Shown: one piece after another, positions 23,001-31,761 of the stretch
How the letters are laid out: each line of letters opens with the position of its first letter
How positions within the stretch are numbered: position 1 is the first letter of the stretch
Origin: JANJTB01 sp032027125
GTDB taxonomy: Bacteria; Bacteroidota; Ignavibacteria; Kapaibacteriales; UBA2268
Assembly (NCBI GenBank): GCA_032027125.1
Contig: JAVSMQ010000001.1
Coordinates: forward strand, 1,814,556 to 1,878,555
DNA: 64,000 nt
Direction of reading: 5' to 3'
Translations under genes and position numbers: made by a program
Notes under the pieces: model-generated
What the model was told of the DNA's origin: nothing
Database searches by the model: none
What the model saw: only the letters and a program-made list of their open reading frames with translations

Positions 23001-25313
23001 CTAAAATTTTACTTCCAGTGAAACAGTCGGAAGAATCGGAATCAGTTTTACATCTTCGTAATATGTTGTCTCTTCGCGTGTATTCCAAAATCTAACCAAA
23101 ATATCGCGTCTGCTGTAAACATTATAAATATCTATTATAAATTTTGATTCTAATCCCCACATCAGAAATTTATATGAGCCGGTAATATTTAACTGATGTG
23201 AGGGCGGAAGCCGCAGACCAAATCTCTGTGACGGCACAATCTTGCCTCTTCCTACTTCCTGCCCCTTCAAACGTGTCTGAAATCTTGATGTTGCTCCTGT
23301 ATAAGACTGACCTGTCTGAAAGAAAAATGATGCACCCAAATCCCAGTCTTTGTTCAGCTCGTAATTGAGAACTACCTTGAAATCGTGCGTTCGGTCATAT
23401 TTAGGACGGAAAGGCTCACCTTTATTGATGCTGTCGAACCGTGAAGTTATAAATCCTATTGCATATCCAACCCAGCCGTTTATTCTGCCGAATTTCTTCT
23501 GAAGGAATATTTCGGCTCCCCAGGCAGTTGCATTACCGATATAAAAAACATCCCCTACTGTTAAGCCTTTTAATGCATTTGTATTCAGTTCGCTTACGTT
23601 TGTAAGTTCTTTGTAATAAATATCAAAATTAAAATTATGTTTGGGAATAGGTTCAGTCTCAAAACTCAGGATATAATGAACAGCACTACTTGCCGGGACC
23701 GAATTGTCAGTCGGCAGCCATGTATCAAAAAATGAGAAATTCGGCTGCGAGGCAAGTCTGAGATTCTGATGAAATACACCCCATGCTGCTTTTACAGCAA
23801 ATTTATCAGAAAATCTGTATCTTGCCGATAATCTTGGGTCATAAGTTATCAGATTGCTTAACTGCCAGTAGTTTACCCGTAATCCTGCCTGAATTGACAG
23901 AGGTTCGGATACGGCTAATTTAAACTGTCCGAAAATACTGGTATGTATATCTTCAATAGAAAGATTTGTGCTTGTGCCGCTTGTGTCCTGTGCTGTAGAA
24001 TCAGTACTGCCGGTAAAATTCTGCAAATATCCGAATGTATAATAAGATGATTCTACACCGAACTTTGTCGTAAGCTCATCTGAAGCAAACCATTCTGCAT
24101 TGGCTTTGACAGTATAATCGGTAATTGAGTTATCTATCAGAAATTCGTATCCTGTCTGGTCACCGGCAAAGTTGTTATAATACTTGCTGTAACTTGCATT
24201 GACTGTCGTAAATAAATTCTCCTGAAAAATATGAGTCCATTTTCCAGCCAGAAGTCTGTTGCCCACATCCATAGCCATTTCCAGCCCGAAACTTGAAAAT
24301 TGAAGATTATCATTACTCAGAAATCCGCTTAATGAAACGCGGTCGTTTGGTCCGAAATCCTGTGTAATTTTTGCGTTGACATCATAAAATCCAAAATCCG
24401 GTATAGGAGCCTCAGGGTCTTCAGGAATCAGCTTTTTTACCAAATCAAAATATGTCCTCCTTCCTGAAATAAACCACGAACCGTTTCCGATTGGTCCCTG
24501 AAATCCGGCTCTGGATGATATTGCACCTATTGAAGCTACACCTTCATACTTTTTTCTGTTACCGTCGCTTTGAGTTATATTCAATACAGCAGATAATCTG
24601 CCGCCATACTCTGCATCGAAACCTCCCTTAATCAGCTCCACATCTTTTATTGCATCTATATTGAAAGTAGAAATAAATCCGAACAGGTGGGTCGGATTAT
24701 AAACAGCAGAGCCGTCAAGAAGTACAAGATTCTGATCAGGTGAACCGCCCCTGACAAATAATCCGCTTGAAATCTGGGATGATGTCAGTACACCCGGAAG
24801 ATACTGCAGACTGCGGAAAATATCGGATTCTCCGCCTATTCTCATATTTTTTATAGTTTGTATCGGTACATTTACTTTACTGATACTGATTTGCCTTTTT
24901 TCCAATTCACGTTCAGCGTCAACATAGACCTCTTCCTGCATTACAGAGCCCTGCAAAAGCTCAAACTCCTGACGCAGTGATTGTCCTTTCTTAAATTCTA
25001 ATTCTTGAACAAATTTTTCATAACCAAGAAAGGAAACCGAAACTTTATATTTTCCGGGCGGAACGTTATTTATTACAAAATATCCTGATTTATTAGTTCT
25101 GGCTCCGAACTTAGTGCCATCAAGCATCACAGTTGCGCCAACAAGTGTTTCTCCGGTTTTAGTATCCCTGACATAACCGTTCAATCCCGATTTGTCCTGT
25201 TCAACCAAAGCCAGATTCTCGGATAAAATTGCTGTGGTCATCACAAAATTCATTATTAATGCAATTATCAGAAATACCGGCAATCCAAATCTATTTATCA
25301 ATAAACTATCCAT
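23001..25313 (-). CDS. TonB-dependent receptor with carboxypeptidase-like regulatory domain
   Basis: 770 residues. A signal peptide is followed by a CarboxypepD_reg-like domain (about 43-120: NGYVRDTKTGETLVGATV, then PPGKYKVSVSFLGYE). The plug domain (about 150-250) has FVRGGSPDQNLVLLDG and GGFDAEYGGRLSAVLNI. A 22-strand-type outer-membrane barrel extends to the C-terminal aromatic-ended strand VSLEVKF. It imports an unknown large substrate through the outer membrane using TonB energy. The DUF4249 gene follows at once, so the pair is a SusCD-like importer. Confidence 0.92.
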   Translation of the reverse strand: MDSLLINRFGLPVFLIIALIMNFVMTTAILSENLALVEQDKSGLNGYVRDTKTGETLVGATVMLDGTKFGARTNKSGYFVINNVPPGKYKVSVSFLGYEKFVQELEFKKGQSLRQEFELLQGSVMQEEVYVDAERELEKRQISISKVNVPIQTIKNMRIGGESDIFRSLQYLPGVLTSSQISSGLFVRGGSPDQNLVLLDGSAVYNPTHLFGFISTFNIDAIKDVELIKGGFDAEYGGRLSAVLNITQSDGNRKKYEGVASIGAISSRAGFQGPIGNGSWFISGRRTYFDLVKKLIPEDPEAPIPDFGFYDVNAKITQDFGPNDRVSLSGFLSNDNLQFSSFGLEMAMDVGNRLLAGKWTHIFQENLFTTVNASYSKYYNNFAGDQTGYEFLIDNSITDYTVKANAEWFASDELTTKFGVESSYYTFGYLQNFTGSTDSTAQDTSGTSTNLSIEDIHTSIFGQFKLAVSEPLSIQAGLRVNYWQLSNLITYDPRLSARYRFSDKFAVKAAWGVFHQNLRLASQPNFSFFDTWLPTDNSVPASSAVHYILSFETEPIPKHNFNFDIYYKELTNVSELNTNALKGLTVGDVFYIGNATAWGAEIFLQKKFGRINGWVGYAIGFITSRFDSINKGEPFRPKYDRTHDFKVVLNYELNKDWDLGASFFFQTGQSYTGATSRFQTRLKGQEVGRGKIVPSQRFGLRLPPSHQLNITGSYKFLMWGLESKFIIDIYNVYSRRDILVRFWNTREETTYYEDVKLIPILPTVSLEVKF

Positions 25314-25550
25314 TCGCTTTATACAAATTATTGTTTTTTTGAAATCTAAGTGTTTTATGTTCCATTGACGGTCAGTAACGATATTTTGTATAAATTGCCT
25401 GAATTACGGCGAAATAGATTATGGAATCATATTGAATTTTGTTGCTACTTTAGTTGCCTGAAAGAAGATTACTTGAATTTAAAATATTCTCAACAATGCA
25501 ATAGTATATTTTATTAAATCACATTGAAATTATTGAGTTTAACGAACTTT

Positions 25551-26033
25551 TCATACTTCATGTTTAACAATGTCAGGAGGCAACCAGCCTAACTCAAATT
25601 CTTTAATGTAACTTTTCAATTCTTCGGTTCTATTCACTCCATCCAAGTCCATGCAGATTATTTTTATATTGTCATAGTCTGCTGTCTCGGGTAAGCAGGT
25701 CGCAAAGAAGCATTGCCAAAAGGTGTCTGCAAGAGTTTCGTCATTATGCCAAGTAGTCATTACCCAAATCTCGTTATTATCTTTCATTGTTTCCATTACT
25801 ACCATTGTTTCGTCAAACAGGTCATGTAGTTTTTCACCAAATATTCCGTGTCCTTTAAATTCCAGAATGTCTTTTGTAATTGCTGTCCGAACGAATTTGT
25901 CAAATTTATCTATGTCGGGTGATTGATTTGCAATAGCTAGACATACCCAATCTTTATCAGGAAGTTCCTCGGAAAAATTGTCGTAGTCCAACCAATAAAT
26001 TTGTCTGTAAAAATATTTTCCTATGCTTTGCAT
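25551..26033 (-). CDS. Conserved protein of unknown function (160 aa)
   Basis: A soluble acidic protein with no signal or membrane helix. Features include DKDWVCLAIANQSPDID near the start, the pair HDLFDETMVVME and MTTWHNDETLADTFWQCFFA, and IKIICMDLDGVNR near the end. The pattern resembles a small uncharacterised family often found as a lone accessory gene; I cannot name a function. It ends the minus-strand accessory island. No copy of the shared promoter-leader element lies directly before it. Confidence 0.7.
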   Translation of the reverse strand: MQSIGKYFYRQIYWLDYDNFSEELPDKDWVCLAIANQSPDIDKFDKFVRTAITKDILEFKGHGIFGEKLHDLFDETMVVMETMKDNNEIWVMTTWHNDETLADTFWQCFFATCLPETADYDNIKIICMDLDGVNRTEELKSYIKEFELGWLPPDIVKHEV

Positions 26034-26152
26034 GATATCTCAAAATGTCATAAAAAGTTACAGATACGTGTAGTAGTCGTTTGGTATTGTGTCTCTTGTG
26101 CAAGCCTATTGCATATATCGAATGTTAGCACACGTTTTTATTTAATTTTTGT

Positions 26153-26374
26153 CTAATTCCAATGTTTTGCACACTCTCCACAAATACTCAGTTCGTTAAC
26201 ATTCAAAGTACTAAACATACTTCTAATATTTTCAGCCAACAGTCCTGGATATATTTTTTCGGGTAATTCAGGTTTATATCCAATTGAATGACAAATTAAA
26301 CATTCATTCAACCATTTTCTTGTTTCTGGAAACTGTTTTAAATAGGTTTCTCTATCTCTACTTTTTGATGACAT
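26153..26374 (-). CDS. Small zinc-ribbon-like protein
   Basis: A 73-residue protein with two cysteine pairs, CLIC (about 25-28) and CGEC (about 66-69), spaced as in a small zinc ribbon, plus conserved YPGLLAENI between them. It overlaps the end of the LMW phosphatase gene by 17 bases, so the two are translated from one message. Function is unknown. It may be a partner of the phosphatase or a separate cargo gene. Confidence 0.7.
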   Translation of the reverse strand: MSSKSRDRETYLKQFPETRKWLNECLICHSIGYKPELPEKIYPGLLAENIRSMFSTLNVNELSICGECAKHWN

Positions 26375-26702
26375 TGTCTAAATATGTTGAAACTGATGTT
26401 TTAATAATCTCAATTAATTCACTGTCCATGTACTGATACTCATCCGGTATATCTAATACGATAATTTGTTTATCATTCGCCAAAATCCGAAAATTTTCAA
26501 TCAGCCTTTGTTTATGTCTCTTTTCCATTGCAAATATAATATCAGCCCAATCAATCAATTTTGCAGAAACTCTAATACGTGCTGTGGGTTCAGTTCCTGC
26601 TGATTTAACATTAAAATCCTGACTATCTTTAAATATGGTTTCAGCGGTTCTACTTCTCCATTTATTTCTACTACAGATAAATAATATGTTCACGTCTGTC
26701 AT
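26358..26702 (-). CDS. Low-molecular-weight protein tyrosine phosphatase family protein
   Basis: A 114-residue protein with the active-site loop CSRNKWRS (CX5R) at residues about 10-17 after NILFI, and the general-acid region DIPDEYQYMD near residue 92. It is shorter than classical LMW-PTPs (about 150 residues), matching the small single-domain variant (COG4551 type). Family members dephosphorylate phosphotyrosine or phosphoarginine. It is headed by one of the four shared promoter-leader elements (26729-26784), with the ATG about 45 bases from the predicted transcription start. Confidence 0.85.
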   Translation of the reverse strand: MTDVNILFICSRNKWRSRTAETIFKDSQDFNVKSAGTEPTARIRVSAKLIDWADIIFAMEKRHKQRLIENFRILANDKQIIVLDIPDEYQYMDSELIEIIKTSVSTYLDNVIKK

Positions 26703-26728
26703 TTAAAATATATGTATCGCACTTATCT

Positions 26729-26784
26729 ACATCCTCTCAATAAATGATTTTACAAAATTAACTGTATTATAATTATTTACCAAA
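26729..26784 (-). promoter_or_regulatory. Shared promoter-leader element, copy 1 (phosphatase unit)
   Basis: Minus strand: TTTG (26781-26784), 20 bases, TAATTTTG (26753-26760), then the conserved leader TAAAATCATTTATTGAGAGG and ATGT. The spacer is not conserved between copies, while the -7 box and leader are, over about 30 bases. Other copies are at 27603-27656, 28525-28579 and 29245-29299. Confidence 0.75.
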
Positions 26785-26843
26785 CAAAAAATGCCTGATA
26801 CATTTCTACATCGGGCACTTTATTTAATGCGTTTAATCATTAA

Positions 26844-27266
26844 TTACTTTTTTTCATAACTTTCTACAAATTGTTTTGCACTCATCGTCGGTAACAACGA
26901 ATTTTTAAAGTCTTTTAAATTTCGGGTTATTATGAAATCTTGTCCGTTTTCCTTTGCAGTAAAATATTGAAGCCCATCCTCAAAATCAGAAAAAGTCTCA
27001 TCATTCAAAGCCAATTCAACTATTTTATCATCTAACGGTAATATTCTTACTAAAAGTTTAAGTTTTTTGAGAATTGATTTTGACTTATACGTATCCATTT
27101 GATGTAATAAAATATAACTTGTATTTGCAATGGTTAATGATGAAATACTCAATTGAATTTGTTTTTTATCTGCCAAAGAAAAAAGTGTTGCAGCATCAAA
27201 ATAAAATGGTTCTCTTCGTGATAATAAATCAATAACAATATTGGTATCAATAAATAGATTTTTCAT
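26844..27266 (-). CDS. VapC-type PIN-domain RNase toxin
   Basis: 140 residues with the PIN acidic set: D in LFIDTNIVIDLLS (D7 and D12 region), E in the central helices, and D in the FSDFEDGLQYFTA segment, then DFIITRNLKDF. PIN toxins are Mg2+-dependent RNases cutting tRNA or rRNA. The ATG abuts the antitoxin stop by a shared base (27266). It belongs to the vapBC pair following promoter copy 2. Confidence 0.9.
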   Translation of the reverse strand: MKNLFIDTNIVIDLLSRREPFYFDAATLFSLADKKQIQLSISSLTIANTSYILLHQMDTYKSKSILKKLKLLVRILPLDDKIVELALNDETFSDFEDGLQYFTAKENGQDFIITRNLKDFKNSLLPTMSAKQFVESYEKK

Positions 27267-27514
27267 TAATACTTTTCTGCCAAATAATTTCCATACTCCT
27301 TCTTATAATCAAAATCAGGAGGTAATTTTATAACACCGCTTAAACTCTCTACAAGTGGGGTAATAGAAGTAATTTTCTCTGTATCTTTTGGTTTTGTTAT
27401 GCTATCAAGATAAGATTCAATCATCTTTGAAAGACTAATCTTATGTTTACGAGAATAAATCTTAGCTCGCTGAATAACATTGTCATTTAATATCAATGTC
27501 AGTTTAGTATCCAT
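27266..27514 (-). CDS. DUF6364-type antitoxin (VapB-like, ribbon-helix-helix)
   Basis: An 82-residue protein: TKLTLILNDNVIQRAKIYSR is the beta strand and helix of a ribbon-helix-helix, and KISLSKMIESYLDSI is the second helix. The C terminus (PPDFDYKKEYGNYLAEKY) is the toxin-wrapping tail. It would bind DNA and autoregulate the operon. It precedes vapC with a one-base overlap, in the antitoxin-first order. Confidence 0.88.
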   Translation of the reverse strand: MDTKLTLILNDNVIQRAKIYSRKHKISLSKMIESYLDSITKPKDTEKITSITPLVESLSGVIKLPPDFDYKKEYGNYLAEKY

Positions 27515-27602
27515 AACTTCAAAATTATTTACAACAAATACAAATATCTAATACGTAAAACTCAAGTTTTTCGTTTTAAGTTTGCTACCATTTCACTTAC
27601 CT

Positions 27603-27656
27603 ACATCTTCTCAATAAATGATTTACAAAATTAGGAGATAATAGATTATTAGCAAA
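27603..27656 (-). promoter_or_regulatory. Shared promoter-leader element, copy 2 (vapBC unit)
   Basis: Minus strand: TTTG (27653-27656), 19 bases, TAATTTTG (27626-27633), then TAAATCATTTATTGAGAAG and ATGTAG. The -33 box lies inside the 3' end of the upstream MNT gene. The vapB start is about 105 bases from the predicted transcription start. Confidence 0.75.
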
Positions 27657-27960
27657 TCTCAATTTCAATGCCGGTTTTTTCAATTTCGCATGCAAAAGGA
27701 TTTAGTGAATTAAAATCCTTTAAATTTATTGGGTGAGGTTCGATTCGTAAGTCAATCGTTCTCCTTAATCTCATTAGTTGTCTTTGAGTTACGAAAAAAT
27801 CTGCCATATTCTCAAGAACTAATGCTATATCAATATCACTTTCTTCTCTTTCCGTACCTTTTGCATAAGACCCGAAGAGATATGCCTTCATAATTCCCAA
27901 ATCTTCAGGAATATTCAATACATATTCTTTAGCAGTATCTATAATGTCTTTATTAACCAT
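27649..27960 (-). CDS. MNT nucleotidyltransferase antitoxin of a HEPN/MNT pair
   Basis: A 103-residue protein with the AYLFGSYAKGTEREESDIDIAL signature (GS, then DxD, about residues 26-47) and a further D in TIDLRIEPHPI. MNT antitoxins AMPylate or otherwise block their HEPN RNase partner. It overlaps the end of the HEPN gene by 22 bases. Confidence 0.9.
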   Translation of the reverse strand: MVNKDIIDTAKEYVLNIPEDLGIMKAYLFGSYAKGTEREESDIDIALVLENMADFFVTQRQLMRLRRTIDLRIEPHPINLKDFNSLNPFACEIEKTGIEIEIC

Positions 27961-28340
27961 TGCCTTAATTCTTCAATTCGTAAAATCCATATTTCAGCAA
28001 ATTCTTTTGTACAAAGTTTGTAGAAATTTTGCTTGTAATTGTCGTATCTTGTATTGATGTTAAAAGTAGAAATATCGTCAAGCCATTGTTCATAATCCTT
28101 ACTCATATCTAAGCCGGCTTTTGTGGCAAGTCTAAGCAAATCATGAGTAAAAATTGGATGTTTTTGAAGGTTTTTAGCATAATGTGCTTTCAACAACTTT
28201 TCAATTACCAAATGCCCTATAAACAATGCCCAATTAAAATCGCTTGATTTTATTAGGTTTTGCATAGTCTTATAATCATTTTCTGAAGAATTTCTCCAGT
28301 GCTTAACAATGAAATCTATATTTTCAATTTTTTCTTCCAT
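27939..28340 (-). CDS. HEPN-domain toxin of a HEPN/MNT pair
   Basis: A 133-residue all-helical protein of the HEPN fold, with VKHWRNSSENDYKTMQNLI, GHLVIEKLLKAHYAKNL, FTHDLLRLATKAG and INTRYDNYKQNFYKL. The classical RX4-6H RNase motif is not evident: after R in TRYDNY there is no histidine at the usual place. Either a variant site is used or the RNase activity is weak. It is followed by the overlapping MNT gene. The leader from promoter copy 3 is about 200 bases long and contains a 21-codon ORF (from ATG near 28524, MSNEEFDSFLN) of unknown meaning. Confidence 0.87.
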   Translation of the reverse strand: MEEKIENIDFIVKHWRNSSENDYKTMQNLIKSSDFNWALFIGHLVIEKLLKAHYAKNLQKHPIFTHDLLRLATKAGLDMSKDYEQWLDDISTFNINTRYDNYKQNFYKLCTKEFAEIWILRIEELRQWLIKTL

Positions 28341-28524
28341 CTCACCAAAGTAAATTTTCTATTAATTAATGCGATATTTTGAATAATATAAAAACGCATA
28401 TAAAACTATTGGTTGTTTAACGAAACTATAAATTAAATAGTTTAGATATATAAGTACCTTATTGGATAGTTCGCAATTTTGAAGTTGTCGCATTTAAAAA
28501 AGAATCAAATTCTTCATTACTCAT

Positions 28525-28579
28525 ACATATTCTCAATAAATGATTTACAAAATTATAACAATTCCGTGTATCAACCAAA
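28525..28579 (-). promoter_or_regulatory. Shared promoter-leader element, copy 3 (HEPN/MNT unit)
   Basis: Minus strand: TTTG (28576-28579), 20 bases, TAATTTTG (28548-28555), then TAAATCATTTATTGAGAAT and ATGT. Identical in layout to the other three copies. Confidence 0.75.
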
Positions 28580-28648
28580 TGAAAATCTAACTGTCAACCT
28601 ATTGTAAGTCGAGATGCTCATCAAAATTTATAACATCTTTCATTTCTT

Positions 28649-29107
28649 TTATGCAGAACCATTTACTGAAAAATTGATAACTTTTTTCTTTGTCAAATTT
28701 ATTTCCAATCTAAAGTAGCATTCACCACCATCACTTACGAATAACATTTCTTTCTTCCAATCAATATTTGAAGCATAACAAAAACAATATATCCAAATTT
28801 CTTTCTCTTTAAACTCATTTATGATTGGTTCATATTGCCGGTAATATTGTTCAAGGTTAATTTCTGTACCATATTTTGTGTTATATTCTCTAATACTATT
28901 TTCTATTAAAGTATCAATCATTTTAAAATCATTTTCTGATAGTTGGAAGTTTGTACCTTTTGTATTAGCTTTTTTTGAAGAAAATATAGCAATTTTGTTT
29001 GTATCTGGGTTAAATTGATTCAAATCTAAGGATTTGGAAGTATTAATTTCCTTAGTATTACAATTTAGAAAAATTGATACAATAATAATAACAATCAATA
29101 ACTTCAC
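28649..29107 (-). CDS. Small lipoprotein of unknown function
   Basis: 152 residues with a lipoprotein signal: MKLLIVIIIVSIFLNC gives a lipobox FLNC with Cys16. The rest is polar: a helical part (FKMIDTLIENSIREYN), YRQYEPIINEF, and a beta part with WIYCFCYA and GGECYFRLEINL. It would be anchored in a membrane facing the periplasm or cell surface. I do not recognise a family. Promoter copy 4 heads it, with a leader of about 155 bases. Confidence 0.72.
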   Translation of the reverse strand: MKLLIVIIIVSIFLNCNTKEINTSKSLDLNQFNPDTNKIAIFSSKKANTKGTNFQLSENDFKMIDTLIENSIREYNTKYGTEINLEQYYRQYEPIINEFKEKEIWIYCFCYASNIDWKKEMLFVSDGGECYFRLEINLTKKKVINFSVNGSA

Positions 29108-29244
29108 AAATTATTCAAATATAATGATACATAAATATAAATTTTAATACGAAGAATAACAATTTTTATTTATAAATATTACTCTTTCAAAGTCCGATTG
29201 CTTTACAAACCACGCTTTTCAAAATGTAACCCGAATGCTTACCA

Positions 29245-29299
29245 ACATCCTCTCAATAAACAATTTACAAAATTAAATAATAATGAGCAGAAAATCAAA
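29245..29299 (-). promoter_or_regulatory. Shared promoter-leader element, copy 4 (lipoprotein unit)
   Basis: Minus strand: TTTG (29296-29299), 20 bases, TAATTTTG (29268-29275), then TAAATTGTTTATTGAGAGG and ATGT. One or two substitutions from the other copies. Confidence 0.75.
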
Positions 29300-29330
29300 G
29301 GTACTTAACGGAATAATATTTGTTTATTCT

Positions 29331-29367
29331 TTATTCATCCGATGACCCCGTGTCATCGGATGAATAA
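29331..29367 (-). terminator. Perfect 16-bp inverted repeat after the porin gene
   Basis: TTATTCATCCGATGAC and GTCATCGGATGAATAA pair over 16 bases with a 5-base loop, 8 bases after the porin stop. There is no U-run on the minus side, so it may act as a stem terminator or 3'-end stabiliser. It also marks the left border of the porin gene against the accessory island. Confidence 0.6.
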
Positions 29368-29375
29368 TATAAAAT

Positions 29376-30602
29376 CTAAAAATATATTATTGCAGCGAGT
29401 AGTACTCGCAAATTTGCAACTTCCTTCGAATCAACAACTTTGCCCATGTTGTCATTTGTTCCATAAGCAGCAGTAGTGTATTCAAATTCTGCAGCAAGCT
29501 GAGTCTTACCGGTTCTGTATGAAATTCTTGGTGATGCTCTGTAAACGTAGTCAATATCTTTACCGCGTGAGTAATAGCTGCCGGTAATTTCATCTTCAGC
29601 TCCAAGATTTTTTGTATAACCGCCAAAAAAGCCGACAGTTAAATCTTTTCCGTACTGCATATCTATCCATCCTGAACCGGTATTGATAGGTGTATATTCC
29701 CACATTCCGTTATCAGGTGATACAGATTTTACGGCATAACCGCCAATCATCAGCAGGTTATGTGTATTTTGCCCGTATAAAGCAGATGCTGTCACAAAAA
29801 AGTTAGTCGTAGTATATCTTGCAAGTACATTTGTGACAAATCCTTTTGCTTTGTTTTCATCTATGACTTTAGCAGGGTCAATTGTGCCGCCGTCAGTTAT
29901 TAGTCTTGGTTTAATCTCTTTATAACTTGCATTTGCAGCAAGAAAAATTGTACCGTCGTCGTAATTTGCACCCAAATTTAACATCGGAAGTCCTGCATTT
30001 CGCAGATATGAGGAAGTTTCGCCTGCCGGTCCGGTGCTTTGAAAATCCCGTTCGGATAATGCTGATAAATGAAACTTGAATTTACCGGGTTTGTATGTAT
30101 ATCTGACTTGCGGACTTCTTCCGAAAGCCACGAAAGGAACACCCGTATTAAAAGATATAGTTTTTGCAAAAGCTTCTTCGATAAATAGCGGAGTCCAGTT
30201 CTGACCTGCCATAAATTCGTGACTTCCCCAATCGAGTTTGACTACACCTACACGAAGTCTCACTCCTCCAGTAACGGCATTTGATGAACCAAAAAACTCA
30301 GCTTCCATTATACCGCTTGATTTTGCACCAAGAAAATCCGGAGCCTTTATTTTTGCACCGAATCTCGACTGAATTGATAAGATATTGAAATTAATCCCTT
30401 CATTTGCATCTACGCCGTTTGTTTCCAGTTTATTTGCTGGATAAAGTAAAAGATGTCCTTCGCGTGCCGAAACTGTCTGGCGTGTATCAAGCATAACATC
30501 GGTTTTGACATAACCGTAAAGAGTATAACCCCAGTCATCCTGAGACTTTAAAATACTGATTGATAATAAGAAACCGAAAAATAAAAGTAAATAGTAACGC
30601 AT
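29376..30602 (-). CDS. Outer-membrane beta-barrel porin (DcaP-like)
   Basis: 408 residues with a signal peptide (about 1-20, cut near KSQDDW), then YTLYGYVKTDVMLDTRQ, typical of the first strand of trimeric DcaP-type porins. Alternating amphipathic strands follow and the protein ends in an aromatic residue (LLAAIIYF), the outer-membrane insertion signal. Such porins pass small anions, sugars or dicarboxylates across the outer membrane. Substrate is unknown. It stands alone on the minus strand. Confidence 0.82.
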   Translation of the reverse strand: MRYYLLLFFGFLLSISILKSQDDWGYTLYGYVKTDVMLDTRQTVSAREGHLLLYPANKLETNGVDANEGINFNILSIQSRFGAKIKAPDFLGAKSSGIMEAEFFGSSNAVTGGVRLRVGVVKLDWGSHEFMAGQNWTPLFIEEAFAKTISFNTGVPFVAFGRSPQVRYTYKPGKFKFHLSALSERDFQSTGPAGETSSYLRNAGLPMLNLGANYDDGTIFLAANASYKEIKPRLITDGGTIDPAKVIDENKAKGFVTNVLARYTTTNFFVTASALYGQNTHNLLMIGGYAVKSVSPDNGMWEYTPINTGSGWIDMQYGKDLTVGFFGGYTKNLGAEDEITGSYYSRGKDIDYVYRASPRISYRTGKTQLAAEFEYTTAAYGTNDNMGKVVDSKEVANLRVLLAAIIYF

Positions 30603-30908
30603 ATATTTTTTCCATCAATGATTAATATAAAAAAAAGACAATAAATTAGTTAAATCAATATTTCAAAAGTAAGAAAATTTTAGGTTCAAACCATAAATTA
30701 GTCGTATTTATTTGAAATATCGGAAATTATTCATATTAATACTATAACTTTTGTAATAAATTATAACACCCATTCATTCAACTGCTCTGAGAGCATAAAA
30801 GTTAATCAATAATATATAAGTACAATTTCTACTTTTTACTTCCGACTTAGTTCATTATTTTTGTAATATACATTTGACCAAAAGAATTAATTTAGGAGTA
30901 CAATAGTC
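30603..30908. other. Divergent regulatory region between porin and queF
   Basis: AT-rich, with no gene. A TATTTTTG (30856-30863) fits the -7 box of a Bacteroidota promoter for queF, but the -33 position has TTTT and not TTTG. An AGGAGT ribosome site lies ten or so bases before the queF ATG. No preQ1 riboswitch structure could be recognised by eye. Confidence 0.4.
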
Positions 30909-31256
30909 ATGAATATAGAAACTTTCCCAAATCCTGCACCACAGAGAAATTATGTTATTATTCATGTTAATCCGGAGTTTACATCAGTTTGTCCCAAAAC
31001 CGGTCTTCCGGATTTCGGCATAGTTACAGTTCGTTACGTTCCGGATGAGTTATGCATCGAACTAAAAGCTTTGAAGTATTATTTCATGGAGTTCCGTAAC
31101 AAGGGAATATTTTACGAGGCAGTTACCAATCAAATTCTTGACGACCTCGCCGCTTGCTGCTTACCGAGAGAAATGGAAATTACAACTGAATGGAAAGTCA
31201 GAGGCGGGATATCATCCATAATTACAGCTTCTTACAAAAAACAGGAACAATTATGA
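30909..31256 (+). CDS. queF: NADPH-dependent 7-cyano-7-deazaguanine reductase
   Basis: Reduces preQ0 to preQ1 in queuosine biosynthesis, in the cytoplasm. 115 residues, the short type I (YkvM-like) form. The catalytic cysteine lies in FTSVCPKTGLPDFG, followed by the E-L-K-x-L-K-x-Y motif (CIELKALKYYFMEFRN) that binds NADPH, and the glutamate of GIFYEAV. Its stop overlaps the queD ATG as ATGA, so the two are coupled. Confidence 0.95.
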   Translation: MNIETFPNPAPQRNYVIIHVNPEFTSVCPKTGLPDFGIVTVRYVPDELCIELKALKYYFMEFRNKGIFYEAVTNQILDDLAACCLPREMEITTEWKVRGGISSIITASYKKQEQL

Positions 31257-31681
31257 AAACTAAAATAGCTAAAGAATATAAATGGGAAATGAGCCACAGA
31301 CTTCCGTTTCATGAAGGTCCCTGTAAGAATATACATGGGCACTCATATAAAATGTTCGTTATCCTTGAAGGCGAGCCGGATAAAAATTCAATGGTGATTG
31401 ATTATTATGATATTGACAGATTTGTAAAACCGCTTCTTGATAAACTTGACCACTCATTCGTATGTGACGAAAACGATTCATTGATGATAGATTTTCTCAA
31501 AGAAAACGGATTCAAATATTTAGTAATCCCTTATTTTACAACATCGGAGAATCTTGTTACTTATATTCTGGAGATTGCCGGTCCTCATTTTAAAGCATTT
31601 GCAAATTTAGAAAGTCTAAGCATCAGGTTGTACGAAACTGAAGATGCTTATGCCGAACGTAAGATTAAGTTTTCAAAATAA
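31253..31681 (+). CDS. queD: 6-carboxytetrahydropterin synthase (QueD/PTPS family)
   Basis: Makes 6-carboxy-5,6,7,8-tetrahydropterin from dihydroneopterin triphosphate, early in the queuosine pathway. 142 residues from ATG 31253, which overlaps the queF stop (a longer frame back to 31190 is inside queF). Zinc ligands are the His of MSHRLPF and the two His of HGHSY; the catalytic Cys is in GPCKNIHGH. The FLKENGFKYLVIPYFTTSEN insert and LETEDAYA-type end (LYETEDAYAE) fit the family. queF and queD form a partial queuosine operon. Confidence 0.93.
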   Translation: MKTKIAKEYKWEMSHRLPFHEGPCKNIHGHSYKMFVILEGEPDKNSMVIDYYDIDRFVKPLLDKLDHSFVCDENDSLMIDFLKENGFKYLVIPYFTTSENLVTYILEIAGPHFKAFANLESLSIRLYETEDAYAERKIKFSK

Positions 31682-31761
31682 TTTATAATTACAATCAATT
31701 TCTGATAAATCGTCTATATTGCTATTGAGTAATATATATGTAAATTTAAGGAGTTATGATT

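Noticed and set aside
26729..29299. The four spaced repeats between accessory genes read as integron attC sites
   Set aside because: They lack the paired core sites (RYYYAAC / GTTRRRY) and fold poorly; instead each fits TTTG, 19-20 bases, TAnnTTTG. No integrase gene is in the window.
29387..29626. Alternative open frame within the porin gene
   Set aside because: It lies fully inside the porin coding sequence on the same strand in another frame, without any domain pattern.
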